The translations under genes were made by a program, and so were the position numbers. A DNA stretch of 64,000 bases, from assembly GCF_900142845.1 (NCBI RefSeq), contig NZ_FSRU01000001.1, positions 1,984,001 to 2,048,000 of the forward strand. Direction: 5' to 3'. Position 1 is the first letter of the stretch. Every line of letters starts with the position of its first letter. Below the pieces are notes generated by a model. It was not told where the DNA came from. It saw only the letters and a program-made list of their open reading frames with translations, and did no database searches. Of this stretch, positions 10,332 through 19,636 are shown piece after piece. This DNA is from Paraburkholderia phenazinium (lineage in GTDB: Bacteria; Pseudomonadota; Gammaproteobacteria; Burkholderiales; Burkholderiaceae).

Positions 10332-11303
10332 ATGGCTTCCGAATCTCCCAACCTGATTTCCACCCCGGATGATGGGCCCGCAGCGACCTCGTCATGGCGC
10401 AGTCAGTTGGGCGGGGCCTTGTTCGGTCAACGAGGCGCGTCCTCGAGCGTGGCCGGCGCCGGAGTGGGACGCGGCGTCTGGCGTGCGCTGCTGCGCAATC
10501 CGTCCGCGCTGGCGGGGCTGGTGCTGCTCGCCGCCTTCATCGTGCTGGCGCTGTTGGCGAACCGCCTGTTTCCCGGCGATCCGCTCGACATGGTCGCCGC
10601 GCCGTTCGAATGGCCGGGTGCGGACCCGCACTACTGGCTCGGCACCGATTCGCTCGGCCGCGATGTGGCGGCGGGCATTGCCCACGGCACGCGTGTGTCG
10701 CTGCTGATCGGCGCTTCGTCCGCGGCAATCGGGCTGGTGATCGGCACGCTGGTGGGGGCGGTGGGCGGCTTTTTCGGCGGTGTCGTCGACGATCTGCTGG
10801 TGCGCGTGACCGAACTGTTCCAGACAGTGCCGTCGTTTCTGCTGGTCATCGTGATCGTGGCAATTGGCAGGCCGAGCGTGACGACCATCGCGCTCGCCAT
10901 TGGCGTGGCCTCGTGGCCGACCGTCGCGCGAATCGTGCGCGCCGAATTTCGCACGCTGCGTCACGCGGATTTTGTGCTCGCGGCACGCAGCCAGGGCTTC
11001 AGCAACGCGCGGATCATCTTCGGCGAGATTCTGCCCAATGCACTGCCGCCCGTGATCGTGACGGCCTCGGTGATGGTGGCGAGCGCGATCCTGATCGAGT
11101 CGTCCTTGTCGTTTCTCGGCATGGGCGACCCCAACGCGGTGAGCTGGGGCAGCATGATCGGCGCGGGGCGCGACGCGTTACGCACGGCGTGGTATCTGAC
11201 CGCGATCCCTGGTGTGGCGATCGTCCTCGCGGTACTTGCACTGAACCTGCTGGGCGAAGGACTGAACGACGCATTGAATCCGCGCTTGCGGCAACGGACC
11301 TAA
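10332..11303 (+). CDS. ABC transporter permease, DppC type
   Basis: A 323-residue membrane protein. Residues 1-57 form a polar, flexible N-terminal extension, followed by a first helix (LAGLVLLAAFIVLALLANRL) and the DppC-typical YWLGTDSLGRDVAAGIAHG loop. The ATPase-contact loop is ARSQGFSNARIIFGEILPNA (about 220-239). It forms the translocation pore with the preceding DppB-type permease. The extension is longer than in E. coli DppC, but similar ones are common in beta-proteobacteria. Confidence 0.93.
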   Translation: MASESPNLISTPDDGPAATSSWRSQLGGALFGQRGASSSVAGAGVGRGVWRALLRNPSALAGLVLLAAFIVLALLANRLFPGDPLDMVAAPFEWPGADPHYWLGTDSLGRDVAAGIAHGTRVSLLIGASSAAIGLVIGTLVGAVGGFFGGVVDDLLVRVTELFQTVPSFLLVIVIVAIGRPSVTTIALAIGVASWPTVARIVRAEFRTLRHADFVLAARSQGFSNARIIFGEILPNALPPVIVTASVMVASAILIESSLSFLGMGDPNAVSWGSMIGAGRDALRTAWYLTAIPGVAIVLAVLALNLLGEGLNDALNPRLRQRT

Positions 11304-11312
11304 GGGCGCGAC

Positions 11313-13061
11313 GTGGCCAATCTGCTGGAAGTACGCGACCTGCGCGTGAGTTTTGGTGCCCATGAGGCGGTGCGCGGCGTGAGCTTCGAGATCGCGGCGG
11401 GCGAGACGCTGGCGCTCGTCGGCGAATCGGGCTGCGGCAAATCGGCGACGGCGCTCTCGCTGATGCGGCTGGTGCCGCCACCAGCACGCGTGTCGGGCAG
11501 CTTGCGCTTCGACGGCCGGGAGTTACTCGATCTGCCGCCGCGTGAAGTGCGGGCCATCCGCGGGCGGCAGATCTCGATGATCTTCCAGGAGCCGATGACG
11601 TCGCTCAATCCTGTGCTGTCGATTGGCGCGCAGATCGTCGAGACGCTGCGGCAACACGAATCGCTGTCGAAGCGGGACGCGTGGAAGCGTGCGATTGAAC
11701 TGCTCGACCTCGTGCAGGTTCCGGAGCCGCAACGACGCGCCTTCGATTATCCGCACGAACTGTCCGGCGGCCAGCGTCAGCGGGTGATGATTGCGATGGC
11801 GGTGGCATGCCGGCCGCGTCTGCTGATTGCGGATGAACCGACCACGGCGCTCGACGTAACGATCCAGGCGCATATTCTGGAACTGCTCGATTCGTTGCGG
11901 CGCGAATTGTCGATGGCGTTGCTGCTGATTACTCACGACCTGGGCGTCGTCGCGGAGCATGCGGATCGCGTCGCCGTGATGCTGGCAGGCGAGAAGGTCG
12001 AGGAAGCACCGGTATCGAAGCTCTTCACGCAACCGCAGCATCCGTACACGCGCGGTCTGCTCGGCGCTTCGCTGAATCTCGCGGACGATCTGCATTACCG
12101 CGGCTGGAAGTTGCCCGAAATCCGTCATGGTGTCAGCGACGACGGCAAACCGACCTTCGCCGTCGTGCCGCGCGCGGCACGCACCGGACAATACGTGGCC
12201 GACTCCGCGCCGGGTTTCTCCGCGCTCGGCGATCCTCCACCTTTGCTGGCGCTGCACGATTTGCGCATCGACTATCCGCAGCGGCATAGCAAGTCGGTGT
12301 TACGCGCTGTCGACGGCGTCTCGTTGCAGATTGCGCGCGGCGAAACGGTGGGACTGGTGGGCGAATCCGGTTGCGGCAAATCGACCCTCTCGAAGGCCAT
12401 CCTGCGTCTCGTGCCGGCTGCCGGCGGCGAGATCCGCTTGCGCGGCACGGACCTGGTGCCGTTGCGCGAACGCGAACTACGGCCGCTGCGGCGCCATGTG
12501 CAAATGGTGTTCCAGGACCCGTATGCGTCGCTCAATCCTCGCCGAACCGTGGCGGAGATTCTGGACACGGTGCTGGTGGTGAACGGCGAGGGCGACCGGA
12601 ACCTGCGTCGTCAGCGCGTGGCAGCGATCCTCGATCGGGTCGGCTTGCCGAGTTCGGCGCTAGGCCGGTTTCCGCACGAGTTTTCCGGCGGCCAACGGCA
12701 GCGCATCGGCATTGCACGCGCGCTCGTGCTCGAACCGGATCTGTTGATCTGCGATGAACCGGTGTCGGCACTCGACGTGTCGATCCAGGCGCAGATTCTC
12801 AACCTGCTGGTCGAACTGAAGCGCGATCTGGGGCTCGCGTATCTGTTCATCTCGCACGATCTATCCGTGGTGCGCTATATCGCGGACCGCGTGCACGTGA
12901 TGCAGAACGGCCGCATCGTCGAGAGCGGACATCATCGCGAGATCTGGCGTCATCCGCAGCATCCTTATACGCGCACGCTGCTCGATGCGATTCCCGGCAA
13001 GGATGCGACGCATGAAAGCCTCGACGCGTCGCGGATCTTTACTACCTCGCCTACCGCGTAA
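11313..13061 (+). CDS. ABC transporter ATPase, fused DppD-DppF type
   Basis: This 582-residue protein contains two complete nucleotide-binding domains. The first has [10 protein letters not shown] near 38-47, LSGGQRQR near 151 and [12 protein letters not shown] near 170. The second has GESGCGKST near 350, FSGGQRQR near 456 and [12 protein letters not shown] near 475. Each carries the peptide-transporter C-terminal element with the conserved HPYTR motif. The start is GTG at 11313, 9 bp after the permease stop. Both motors of the importer are thus made from one chain. It powers the system encoded from 7697. Confidence 0.93.
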   Translation: MANLLEVRDLRVSFGAHEAVRGVSFEIAAGETLALVGESGCGKSATALSLMRLVPPPARVSGSLRFDGRELLDLPPREVRAIRGRQISMIFQEPMTSLNPVLSIGAQIVETLRQHESLSKRDAWKRAIELLDLVQVPEPQRRAFDYPHELSGGQRQRVMIAMAVACRPRLLIADEPTTALDVTIQAHILELLDSLRRELSMALLLITHDLGVVAEHADRVAVMLAGEKVEEAPVSKLFTQPQHPYTRGLLGASLNLADDLHYRGWKLPEIRHGVSDDGKPTFAVVPRAARTGQYVADSAPGFSALGDPPPLLALHDLRIDYPQRHSKSVLRAVDGVSLQIARGETVGLVGESGCGKSTLSKAILRLVPAAGGEIRLRGTDLVPLRERELRPLRRHVQMVFQDPYASLNPRRTVAEILDTVLVVNGEGDRNLRRQRVAAILDRVGLPSSALGRFPHEFSGGQRQRIGIARALVLEPDLLICDEPVSALDVSIQAQILNLLVELKRDLGLAYLFISHDLSVVRYIADRVHVMQNGRIVESGHHREIWRHPQHPYTRTLLDAIPGKDATHESLDASRIFTTSPTA

Positions 13062-13381
13062 CCACACGCAACGCAGCTTGCTTCGGGCCGCTGTTGTGGC
13101 GGCAGATTCGTTAGGTCTCCATTCATGTACCACGCGCAATGTGTGGTGCCGATTTCACTCGCCGGTTACCCAGGGACGCTGCGCCTTATAGCGCAAAACG
13201 CGCTTCGTGCCGCTCCCTGCTATGCATATAAGAATTATGTGGTTCCCGCATTTTGTCTTTTGATTAATATGTGAAGCAGTATCGGTCGCTGCGCTGCTGC
13301 GTGGGCCGCATCGGCAAGACGCGTGGCTCGCGCAACGCGCTTGATAGGTATCGGGCGCAGACGATCAAGGGAAACATCATC
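13062..13381. other. Intergenic region, 320 bp, promoter of the SsuCBA/Opp-2 operon
   Basis: I see no gene in this stretch. The first 150 bp contain only weak self-complementary patches (for example CCAC/GTGG around 13132-13148). Regulatory box 4 lies at 13219-13244 and a good -10, TAATAT, at 13265-13270. About 110 bp of leader follow before the permease ATG. Confidence 0.5.
13219..13244 (+). promoter_or_regulatory. Shared regulatory box 4 (upstream of SsuCBA)
   Basis: GCTATGCATATAAG at 13219 and TGTGGTT ending at 13244 match the common box. TAATAT at 13265-13270, 21 bp after the box, is the best -10 of the set after that of box 9. The permease ATG is 137 bp downstream. Confidence 0.6.
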
Positions 13382-14272
13382 ATGGCTGAAACGTTGGGAC
13401 GCGCACCTGCATCGACTGACTGGTCGGAGGCGGAGCCTGCCGCTGCGAACCGGCAGCAAGCAGTTGCATCGCGGGCTGATGGCTTGCGGCGCTTGACCAG
13501 CGAGCGGGCGCTGCAAGTCATTTCGTGGGCGATGCCGCTGGCGGTCTTCGCGATCTGGGAGGCGCTGGCACGTTGGGGCGCCTTGTCGCCGCAAGTGTTG
13601 CCGGCGCCGACCAAGGTCGCGCAAACCGCATTCGATCTGGTGAAGCACGGCCAGTTGCTGCCTGATCTCGCCATCAGCCTGTTGCGCGCCGCAACGGGCT
13701 TCGTGATTGGCGGGACGCTGGGTTTTGCGCTCGGCACGGCGGTGGGTTTCTCGCGACTTGCCGAAGCCTTTCTCGACCGCAATATCCAGATGTTGCGCGC
13801 CGTGCCGTTTCTCGCGGTGTTGCCGCTGGTGATTGTCTGGTTCGGTGTTGGGGAGGTCGGCAAGATTTTTCTGGTCTCGCTGGGCGTGATGTTTCCGATC
13901 TATATCAACACGGTGTCCGGCATCCGCCAGGTGGACCCGAAACTGATCGAGCTCGGTCGCGTCACCGGCCTGAGTACTTCGAAGCTGATTCGCCGGATTG
14001 TGTTGCCGGGCGCGTTGCCTTCGGTGCTGGCCGGCGTGCGCTATGCGCTGACGACGGCATGGCTCGCGCTGGTCGTTGCCGAGACGATCGCGACCACGAG
14101 CGGCATCGGCTTTCTGGCGATGGACGCCCGCGAATTCCTGCGGACCGATGTGATCGTGATGACGATTGTGATCTACGCGCTGATCGGCGTGCTTGCCGAT
14201 ACGATTGCACGCGCGCTCGAACGCAAGCTGCTTGCTTGGCACAGCAACTACGCACGCGGAGCAAAGGCATGA
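13382..14272 (+). CDS. ABC transporter permease, SsuC/TauC type
   Basis: A 296-residue inner-membrane protein with a polar N-terminal region of about 45 residues and then roughly six hydrophobic segments. It has the nitrate/sulfonate/bicarbonate permease pattern: LPAPTKVAQTAFDLVKHGQL, RAVPFLAVLPLVIVWFGVGE and the ATPase loop GRVTGLSTSKLIRRIVLPGA. ATG 13382 is chosen because AAGGG lies about 8 bp upstream; in-frame sequence further 5' lacks a better site. It overlaps the next gene by ATGA. With the two following genes it forms a sulfonate-type importer in the order permease, ATPase, binding protein. Confidence 0.93.
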   Translation: MAETLGRAPASTDWSEAEPAAANRQQAVASRADGLRRLTSERALQVISWAMPLAVFAIWEALARWGALSPQVLPAPTKVAQTAFDLVKHGQLLPDLAISLLRAATGFVIGGTLGFALGTAVGFSRLAEAFLDRNIQMLRAVPFLAVLPLVIVWFGVGEVGKIFLVSLGVMFPIYINTVSGIRQVDPKLIELGRVTGLSTSKLIRRIVLPGALPSVLAGVRYALTTAWLALVVAETIATTSGIGFLAMDAREFLRTDVIVMTIVIYALIGVLADTIARALERKLLAWHSNYARGAKA

Positions 14273-15009
14273 GCGCGGTCGAATCGTTCGCACAGGGGGA
14301 GCGCGAGGCCGCTGTCGTGGTGCGCAATCTGCGGCGCAACTATGGGCCGCGTACGGTCATCGACCGTCTCAACCTGCGGATCGACCGCGGCGAGTTCGTC
14401 GCGCTGCTGGGTGAAAGCGGTTGCGGCAAGACGACGCTGCTACGTTCTCTGTGCGGGCTCGATGCGATCGACGGCGGCACCATCGACGGTCCGCGGCTGC
14501 CGGCCGTGGTGTTTCAGGAGCCGCGTCTGTTGCCGTGGGAAACGCTTTGGCGCAATGTCTCGCTGGGTCTGCCGGATGACGGCGCCAAGACGCGTGCGGC
14601 GAGTGCGCTGGGCGAAGTCGGTCTCGCCGATCGTCTCGACGACTGGCCGCGCAACCTGTCCGGCGGCCAGGCGCAACGCGTGGCGCTCGCTCGCGCGCTG
14701 GTGCAGGAACCGCGACTTCTGTTGCTCGACGAGCCGTTCGCCGCGCTCGACGCGCTGACCCGCATCAAGATGCATCGCCTGATCAAATTGCTGGTGGAAC
14801 GTCATCAACCGGGTGTACTGCTGGTGACGCACGATGTCGACGAGGCGATTGCGCTGGCCGATCGCGCGTTGATCATGCGCGACGGCGCGATTGCCGCCGA
14901 ATACCGCATCTCTCGCGAAGCGAATGCGCAGCGCGCTCATCCCGCTGCGACTGCCTTGCGCGAAGTGCTGCTGACCGAACTGGGGGCGGGCGCCGAGTCC
15001 GACGCATAA
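14269..15009 (+). CDS. ABC transporter ATPase, SsuB/TauB type
   Basis: A 246-residue ATPase. Walker A GESGCGKTT is at 48-56, the Q-loop lies in VVFQEPRLLPWETLWRNV, the signature is LSGGQAQR and Walker B is LLLLDEPFAALDAL; the switch His is in THDVDEA. The RLLPW Q-loop and the short length are typical of the nitrate/sulfonate/taurine subfamily. The start overlaps the permease stop by 4 bp. It energises the importer with its two neighbours. Confidence 0.94.
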   Translation: MSAVESFAQGEREAAVVVRNLRRNYGPRTVIDRLNLRIDRGEFVALLGESGCGKTTLLRSLCGLDAIDGGTIDGPRLPAVVFQEPRLLPWETLWRNVSLGLPDDGAKTRAASALGEVGLADRLDDWPRNLSGGQAQRVALARALVQEPRLLLLDEPFAALDALTRIKMHRLIKLLVERHQPGVLLVTHDVDEAIALADRALIMRDGAIAAEYRISREANAQRAHPAATALREVLLTELGAGAESDA

Positions 15010-15025
15010 CGCTGCGGAGGTCCGC

Positions 15026-15085
15026 ATGCACGGCCTTTTCGAAACACTTCTCTTTACTGTATCCATTCATGCCCAAGTTTTTTGA
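15026..15085 (+). CDS. Possible 19-codon leader ORF with strong ribosome-binding site
   Basis: ATG 15026 sits 5 bp after a perfect GGAGG (15016-15020) and opens a frame MHGLFETLLFTVSIHAQVF that stops at 15083-15085. It overlaps the first possible start of the binding-protein gene (15069), and the next in-frame ATG of that gene (15093) lies 7 bp after its stop. Neither binding-protein start has a recognisable ribosome-binding site. The leader may therefore recruit ribosomes that re-initiate on the downstream gene. It could also be a chance frame. Confidence 0.35.
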   Translation: MHGLFETLLFTVSIHAQVF

Positions 15086-16064
15086 ACCGTCGATGTCACG
15101 GGTATCCCGGCGTCGCTTCATGCAAACCACACTGGCAGCCGCGACGCTCGCCACCGGGCTCGGCGCCTGCGCGCGTCGCAGCACCGATACCGTGCGCCTC
15201 GGTTGGGGCCTGGGAGGTCTGCCTCAGCTCGCCAAAGAGCGCGGCGAATTTGCGAAGCTGCTGGCGAAGGACAATATCAAGGTGGAATGGGTCGGCCCGT
15301 TCCCGAACCATGCGCCGTCGCTGCAGGCGGTCACTGGGAATAGCGCCGACTTCGGCTTCGGCGGCAGCACCACACCTGCGCTGGCGGCGATGATCGCCGG
15401 TTCGCCGCTGGTATTCACGCAGTTTTGCGTGGTCGATCCGCGCACCACGGCGGTGATTGCCAAGGACGGTTCGGGCATCGATCGGGTCGAAGATCTGGTG
15501 GGTAAAACGGTGGCGGTAAACCGTTCGGGGCTCGGCGAATTCCTGCTGCTGGCCGCGCTGGAAAAACATCATGTCGATCGTCACGCGGTCAATATCGTCT
15601 ACCTGAATCCGCCTGACGCGGCGCCGGCCTTCGGGCAGGGCAAGATCGACGCGTGGTCGATGTGGAGTCCCGGCGTCGACATTGCGCGCGATCAGTACAA
15701 GGCGCATAACGTGTTTCTCGAAGGGCGTGACCTCGACTTCCAGATCGACTTCAACTCCTATGTGACCCGACGTCAATTCGCCGAAGACAACGCCGCGCTG
15801 GTCAAGGCCGTCAACGCAGCGTATGCGGCCGAGGCGCAATGGGCCTCCGAACATCCGCAGGAAACCGAAGCAATCGCCCAGCAGAAGGGCGGCTACAGCA
15901 TCGAGGTCCGCGACACGCTGGCGGCGATGAAACGCACGTACACGATGCACGGTGTCGATGACGCGGCCTTCCTGAAGAGCTTCCAGACCGCAGCGGACTG
16001 GCTGTCGGCGCGCAACGTGCTGCCGCAGAAGATCACCGTCACGGATTATCTGGCGAAGACTTGA
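15069..16064 (+). CDS. ABC sulfonate/nitrate-type substrate-binding protein, Tat lipoprotein
   Basis: This protein has 331 residues from ATG 15069, or 323 from ATG 15093. The N-terminus carries SRRRFMQTT (Tat motif, about 13-21) and then a lipobox-like LGAC with Cys34, so it may be exported folded and anchored to a membrane. The mature domain is of the SsuA/TauA type (GWGLGGLPQLAKERGEF, FGFGGSTTPALAAMIAGSPL). It is the receptor for the permease and ATPase just upstream. Start choice is uncertain: neither ATG has a ribosome-binding site, and a short well-initiated leader frame overlaps the first one. Confidence 0.9.
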   Translation: MPKFFEPSMSRVSRRRFMQTTLAAATLATGLGACARRSTDTVRLGWGLGGLPQLAKERGEFAKLLAKDNIKVEWVGPFPNHAPSLQAVTGNSADFGFGGSTTPALAAMIAGSPLVFTQFCVVDPRTTAVIAKDGSGIDRVEDLVGKTVAVNRSGLGEFLLLAALEKHHVDRHAVNIVYLNPPDAAPAFGQGKIDAWSMWSPGVDIARDQYKAHNVFLEGRDLDFQIDFNSYVTRRQFAEDNAALVKAVNAAYAAEAQWASEHPQETEAIAQQKGGYSIEVRDTLAAMKRTYTMHGVDDAAFLKSFQTAADWLSARNVLPQKITVTDYLAKT

Positions 16065-16127
16065 GGCGACAGCCGCCTCGGAAATTTTCCACTCCCTTGC
16101 GCTCACCCAGTACAGGACTCGCAGTCG

Positions 16128-17792
16128 ATGAACCCACGATTTTCCCCGTTGCTCGCCATGGCTACCGCGGCCGTCGCCGTGGTGGCGACGCTGGCGCTAT
16201 CCGGCTGCGAGAAAAGCGCAGCGAACACTGAACAACAGGCCGCCTCGCATCCCGTCTCGGGCGGCTCGCTCACCTGGGGCGTCACGACCGAGCCAGTGTG
16301 TTTCGATCCGCATCGAGCTTCGCAACAGAACGCATTTTTCCTGATTCGCAACTTCGTCGACTCGTTGATCGCGAAGAAAGCCGACGGCAACTATGGCCCG
16401 TGGCTCGCGAAGTCGTGGCAAGTCTCGGACGACGGCAAGCGCTACACCTTCACGCTGCGCGACGACGTCACCTTCACTGACGGCACGCCGTTCAACGCGC
16501 GGGCGGTCAAGGCGAACTTCGACTACATCATCAAGAACGCGAGTACCACGTCGGCTTCGGCATCGCTGCTGGTCCAGTACGACCACACCGAGGTGGTCTC
16601 GCCGACTGTGGTGACGATCGTGTTGAAACAACCGGACTCGACCACGCTCGAATCGCTCTCGAGCGTGAAGCTCGGCTTTCTCTCGCCACAGTCCCTGGCC
16701 TCGAACACCGATCTGTGCGCAGGCGGACCGGGTCTGGTGGGCACCGGCCCGTTCGTGTTCCAGCGTTACCAGCGCGGCCAATCCGCGACCTTCGTGCGCA
16801 ATCCGCACTACAACTGGGCACCGGGCTACGCGCAGCATCAGGGCGCGGCGTATCTCGATCAGGTGACCTATCGTTTCCTGCCTGAAGCGTCCGTGCGCAC
16901 AGGGGCGCTGAGTTCCGGCCAGGTCGACCTGATCGAAGGCGTCCAACCCACCGACATCACCGTATTCGACAAGGCGGAAGGCTTCCAGTATCTGACCGGG
17001 CCCTCCGCAGCTACATCGTTCACGCTGAACGTCAACTACACGGCCGCACCCGCCGACGACGTGCGCGTGCGGCGCGCGCTGCGCGACGGCTTCGATCTCG
17101 ACGCGATCGTCAAGAGTGTTTATCTGGGCACGGTGCAGCGCGCGTGGTCGGACATCGGTCCGGACAACGCGGACTACAACGCGAGCCTGAAGGGCACGTG
17201 GGGCAATCGCGTCGCCGAAGCCAACAAACTGCTCGACGAAGCGGGCTGGACCCAACGCGATGCGGACGGCTTTCGCACCCGTAACGGCAAGCGTCTGTCC
17301 ATCGAAGTGGGCTATCCGCAGCCTTATGTGCGCGACAGCCGCGACGTGCTGATTCGCGCCATGCAGTCGGAACTGCGCCAGAACATCGGGCTCGATCTGC
17401 GGCTGCACATCAATACGGCGGGTGACTTCGCGAACGAAAAGGCCACCGGTATCTGGAGCATCTATCCGAACACCGACAACCCGTCGGACGTTGCGATGGA
17501 ACTGTGGGACATGCTCGGCGACAAGGGCTTCCTCTACAACGCGATCCCGAACCCGGACCGCACCATCGTCACGGAGATCAATCAGGCGCGCCTGTTGCCG
17601 GTCGGCCCGCAGCGCCGCGCGTTGCTCGCGAAGATCCAGCAACGCGCGGTGGATCAGGCGTTCATCGTGCCGCTGTTCGCGCCGGCGTATCACCTCGCGG
17701 CGAAGAGCACGGTGCATGGCATCGGCTTCGAGCCTGAACTCGACTCGCCGACCAGTTCGTACGACCTGTGGGTCGCGCATACGGCCGGCTAA
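16128..17792 (+). CDS. ABC transporter substrate-binding lipoprotein, family 5
   Basis: A 554-residue receptor with a Sec lipoprotein signal: a hydrophobic stretch then LSGC with Cys27. The mature part shows family-5 features (GGSLTWGVTTEPVCFDPH, SWQVSDDGKRYTFTLRDDV, GTGPFVFQRYQRG). It is only distantly like the binding protein at 7697, so the ligand is probably different. It begins 63 bp after the SsuA-type gene and heads a complete second Opp-type system on the same strand. No separate box is seen in the short gap, so it is likely co-transcribed from box 4. Confidence 0.9.
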   Translation: MNPRFSPLLAMATAAVAVVATLALSGCEKSAANTEQQAASHPVSGGSLTWGVTTEPVCFDPHRASQQNAFFLIRNFVDSLIAKKADGNYGPWLAKSWQVSDDGKRYTFTLRDDVTFTDGTPFNARAVKANFDYIIKNASTTSASASLLVQYDHTEVVSPTVVTIVLKQPDSTTLESLSSVKLGFLSPQSLASNTDLCAGGPGLVGTGPFVFQRYQRGQSATFVRNPHYNWAPGYAQHQGAAYLDQVTYRFLPEASVRTGALSSGQVDLIEGVQPTDITVFDKAEGFQYLTGPSAATSFTLNVNYTAAPADDVRVRRALRDGFDLDAIVKSVYLGTVQRAWSDIGPDNADYNASLKGTWGNRVAEANKLLDEAGWTQRDADGFRTRNGKRLSIEVGYPQPYVRDSRDVLIRAMQSELRQNIGLDLRLHINTAGDFANEKATGIWSIYPNTDNPSDVAMELWDMLGDKGFLYNAIPNPDRTIVTEINQARLLPVGPQRRALLAKIQQRAVDQAFIVPLFAPAYHLAAKSTVHGIGFEPELDSPTSSYDLWVAHTAG

Positions 17793-17825
17793 AGCTGGCA
17801 TGCGAATGCGCTTAACGGAGAGGCC

Positions 17826-18743
17826 ATGCTGAAGAGAATCGTCGTGCGCTTGCTCACGAGCCTGCTGGTGTTATGGCTTGCCGCCAGTGCCACGTTTGCC
17901 GCGATCCACGCGTTGCCGGGCCGTATCGAAGACGTGCTGGCCGGCGACCTGTCGTATCCGGGACTGCGCGAAGCGATCAGCGCGCAGTGGGGACTCAACC
18001 GCAGCCTCGGCTGGCAGTACGGTCACTTTCTTGTGCGCCTGCTGCACGGCGACCTGGGGACGTCGTATGTGATGCAGCAACCCGTCACGGAGGTCCTGGG
18101 CAGCCAGGTGTGGCCGACTGTCCAGCTTGCGGTGGCGGCCGGCGCGCTGGCTTTCGCGGTGGCGATCACGGTGGCGACGCTGACCGCCGGCCGGGGGGCG
18201 TGGCGCATCCGTATCGCCTCGGTGCTGGAACTCGCTTTCACGTCGACGCCGGTGTTCTGGCTAGGAATGTTGTTGCTGATCCTGCTCTCGTTCCAGTGGC
18301 GGCTCTTTCCGGTGTCGGGCGCGGCGGGCTGGCGTTCGCTCGTATTGCCGGCGGTCACGCTCGCGCTGCCGACGGCCGGCGTGCTGTCGCAAGTGATGCG
18401 CGAGGCGCTCGAACAGGCGCTCGACCAGCCGTTCGTCACGACCGTCCGCGCGCGTGGGCTGGGCGAATTCGCGCTGCGCGTGCGGCATGTCTTGCGGCAC
18501 GCGTTGCTGCCGGTCGTGACGCTCGGCGGCTGGCTGATCGGCAGCCTGCTCGGCGGCGCCGTAATCACCGAGAAAATGTTCGGGCGGCCCGGCATCGGCA
18601 CGGTGACCTTAAACGCGGTGATGTCGCAGGATCTGCCGGTGGTGCTGGCGGTTGTGCTGCTGGCCGCCTTCATCCACGTGGCGATTTCGACGCTGCTCGA
18701 TGTCGCCTACCTGTTTATCGACCCAAGGCTGAATACCCGATGA
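17826..18743 (+). CDS. ABC transporter permease, DppB type
   Basis: A 305-residue membrane protein with an N-terminal helix (LLTSLLVLWLAASATFAAIHA), the long DppB-type periplasmic loop, and the ATPase-contact loop ARGLGEFALRVRHVLRHALL (about 213-232). It overlaps the next permease by ATGA. It forms one half of the channel of Opp-type system 2. Confidence 0.92.
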   Translation: MLKRIVVRLLTSLLVLWLAASATFAAIHALPGRIEDVLAGDLSYPGLREAISAQWGLNRSLGWQYGHFLVRLLHGDLGTSYVMQQPVTEVLGSQVWPTVQLAVAAGALAFAVAITVATLTAGRGAWRIRIASVLELAFTSTPVFWLGMLLLILLSFQWRLFPVSGAAGWRSLVLPAVTLALPTAGVLSQVMREALEQALDQPFVTTVRARGLGEFALRVRHVLRHALLPVVTLGGWLIGSLLGGAVITEKMFGRPGIGTVTLNAVMSQDLPVVLAVVLLAAFIHVAISTLLDVAYLFIDPRLNTR

Positions 18744-19636
18744 GTGCATCCCAATCCGCCCAGCACGAACGGGTGCTCGGCCGCGATACGCAAGCGGGCG
18801 CGACGGTGCAGGCCGCTCGCCGCCGGCGCATATTCTGGCCGCCTGGCGTGATTGCCGCAGTGGTGTTTCTCGGGCTGCTGGCGTTTGCGCTCGTGCTGCC
18901 GCAGTGGGTCACGCACTACGATCCGCTCGTGAGCGTGGTCACGCAGAGTCTCCAACCGCCAGATGCGGCACACTGGTTCGGCACCGATCGCATCGGCCGC
19001 GATGTGTTTGCACGAGTGATCTACGGCGCGCGTTATTCGCTGCTGATTGGGCTCGCCAGCATGATCGTGAGTCTGGCAATCGGCCTCGTCTTCGGGATTG
19101 CGGCCGGGCTCGGCAACCGCTGGGTCGACGAGCCGGCTTCGCGTGCGTTCGACGTGCTGTCCGCGTTTCCGTCCATTCTGCTGTCGCTGTTCGTGGTGAC
19201 CTTCCTCGGGCAAGGGATCGTCAATATTGCCATTGCTGTGGGCATTGCCGGCATTCCGAAGTTCGGACGCGTGGTCCGCAGCCGCACGCAACAGGTGCGG
19301 CGCGTCGATTATGTGACGCATGCCGTGACGTATGGATTCAGCCGGCGGCGGGTGTTTTTCAGGCATCTGCTGCCGAACGTGTTGAGCGCGGTGCCGGTGA
19401 TTGCGACCATCGATATCGGCGCGGCCATCATCGCGGTATCGGGCCTGAGCTTTCTCGGCCTCGGTCCGCAGCCGCCGACACCGGAGTGGGGTGTCATGCT
19501 GGCGGAAAGCCGCGACGTGCTGCGCGTCGCCTGGTGGCCGAGCGTGTTTCCGGGGCTCGCGATCACAATGACGGTGATCGCATTCTCGGTCCTCGGGAAA
19601 TTTCTGCAACGTAACTTCGAAGGACGGGCGCGATGA
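18740..19636 (+). CDS. ABC transporter permease, DppC type
   Basis: A 298-residue membrane protein starting at the ATGA overlap with the previous gene. It has the DppC hallmark HWFGTDRIGRDVFARVIYGA and the ATPase loop TYGFSRRRVFFRHLLPNVL. About six hydrophobic segments follow a 32-residue polar start. It pairs with the DppB-type permease and overlaps the ATPase gene by 4 bp, indicating tight translational coupling. Confidence 0.92.
   Translation: MSASQSAQHERVLGRDTQAGATVQAARRRRIFWPPGVIAAVVFLGLLAFALVLPQWVTHYDPLVSVVTQSLQPPDAAHWFGTDRIGRDVFARVIYGARYSLLIGLASMIVSLAIGLVFGIAAGLGNRWVDEPASRAFDVLSAFPSILLSLFVVTFLGQGIVNIAIAVGIAGIPKFGRVVRSRTQQVRRVDYVTHAVTYGFSRRRVFFRHLLPNVLSAVPVIATIDIGAAIIAVSGLSFLGLGPQPPTPEWGVMLAESRDVLRVAWWPSVFPGLAITMTVIAFSVLGKFLQRNFEGRAR

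Noticed and set aside
7730..10363. An 877-codon minus-strand open frame across the Opp-type operon
   Set aside because: Composition is that of an antisense shadow (Arg/His/Gln-rich, no domains), opposite well-supported transporter genes.
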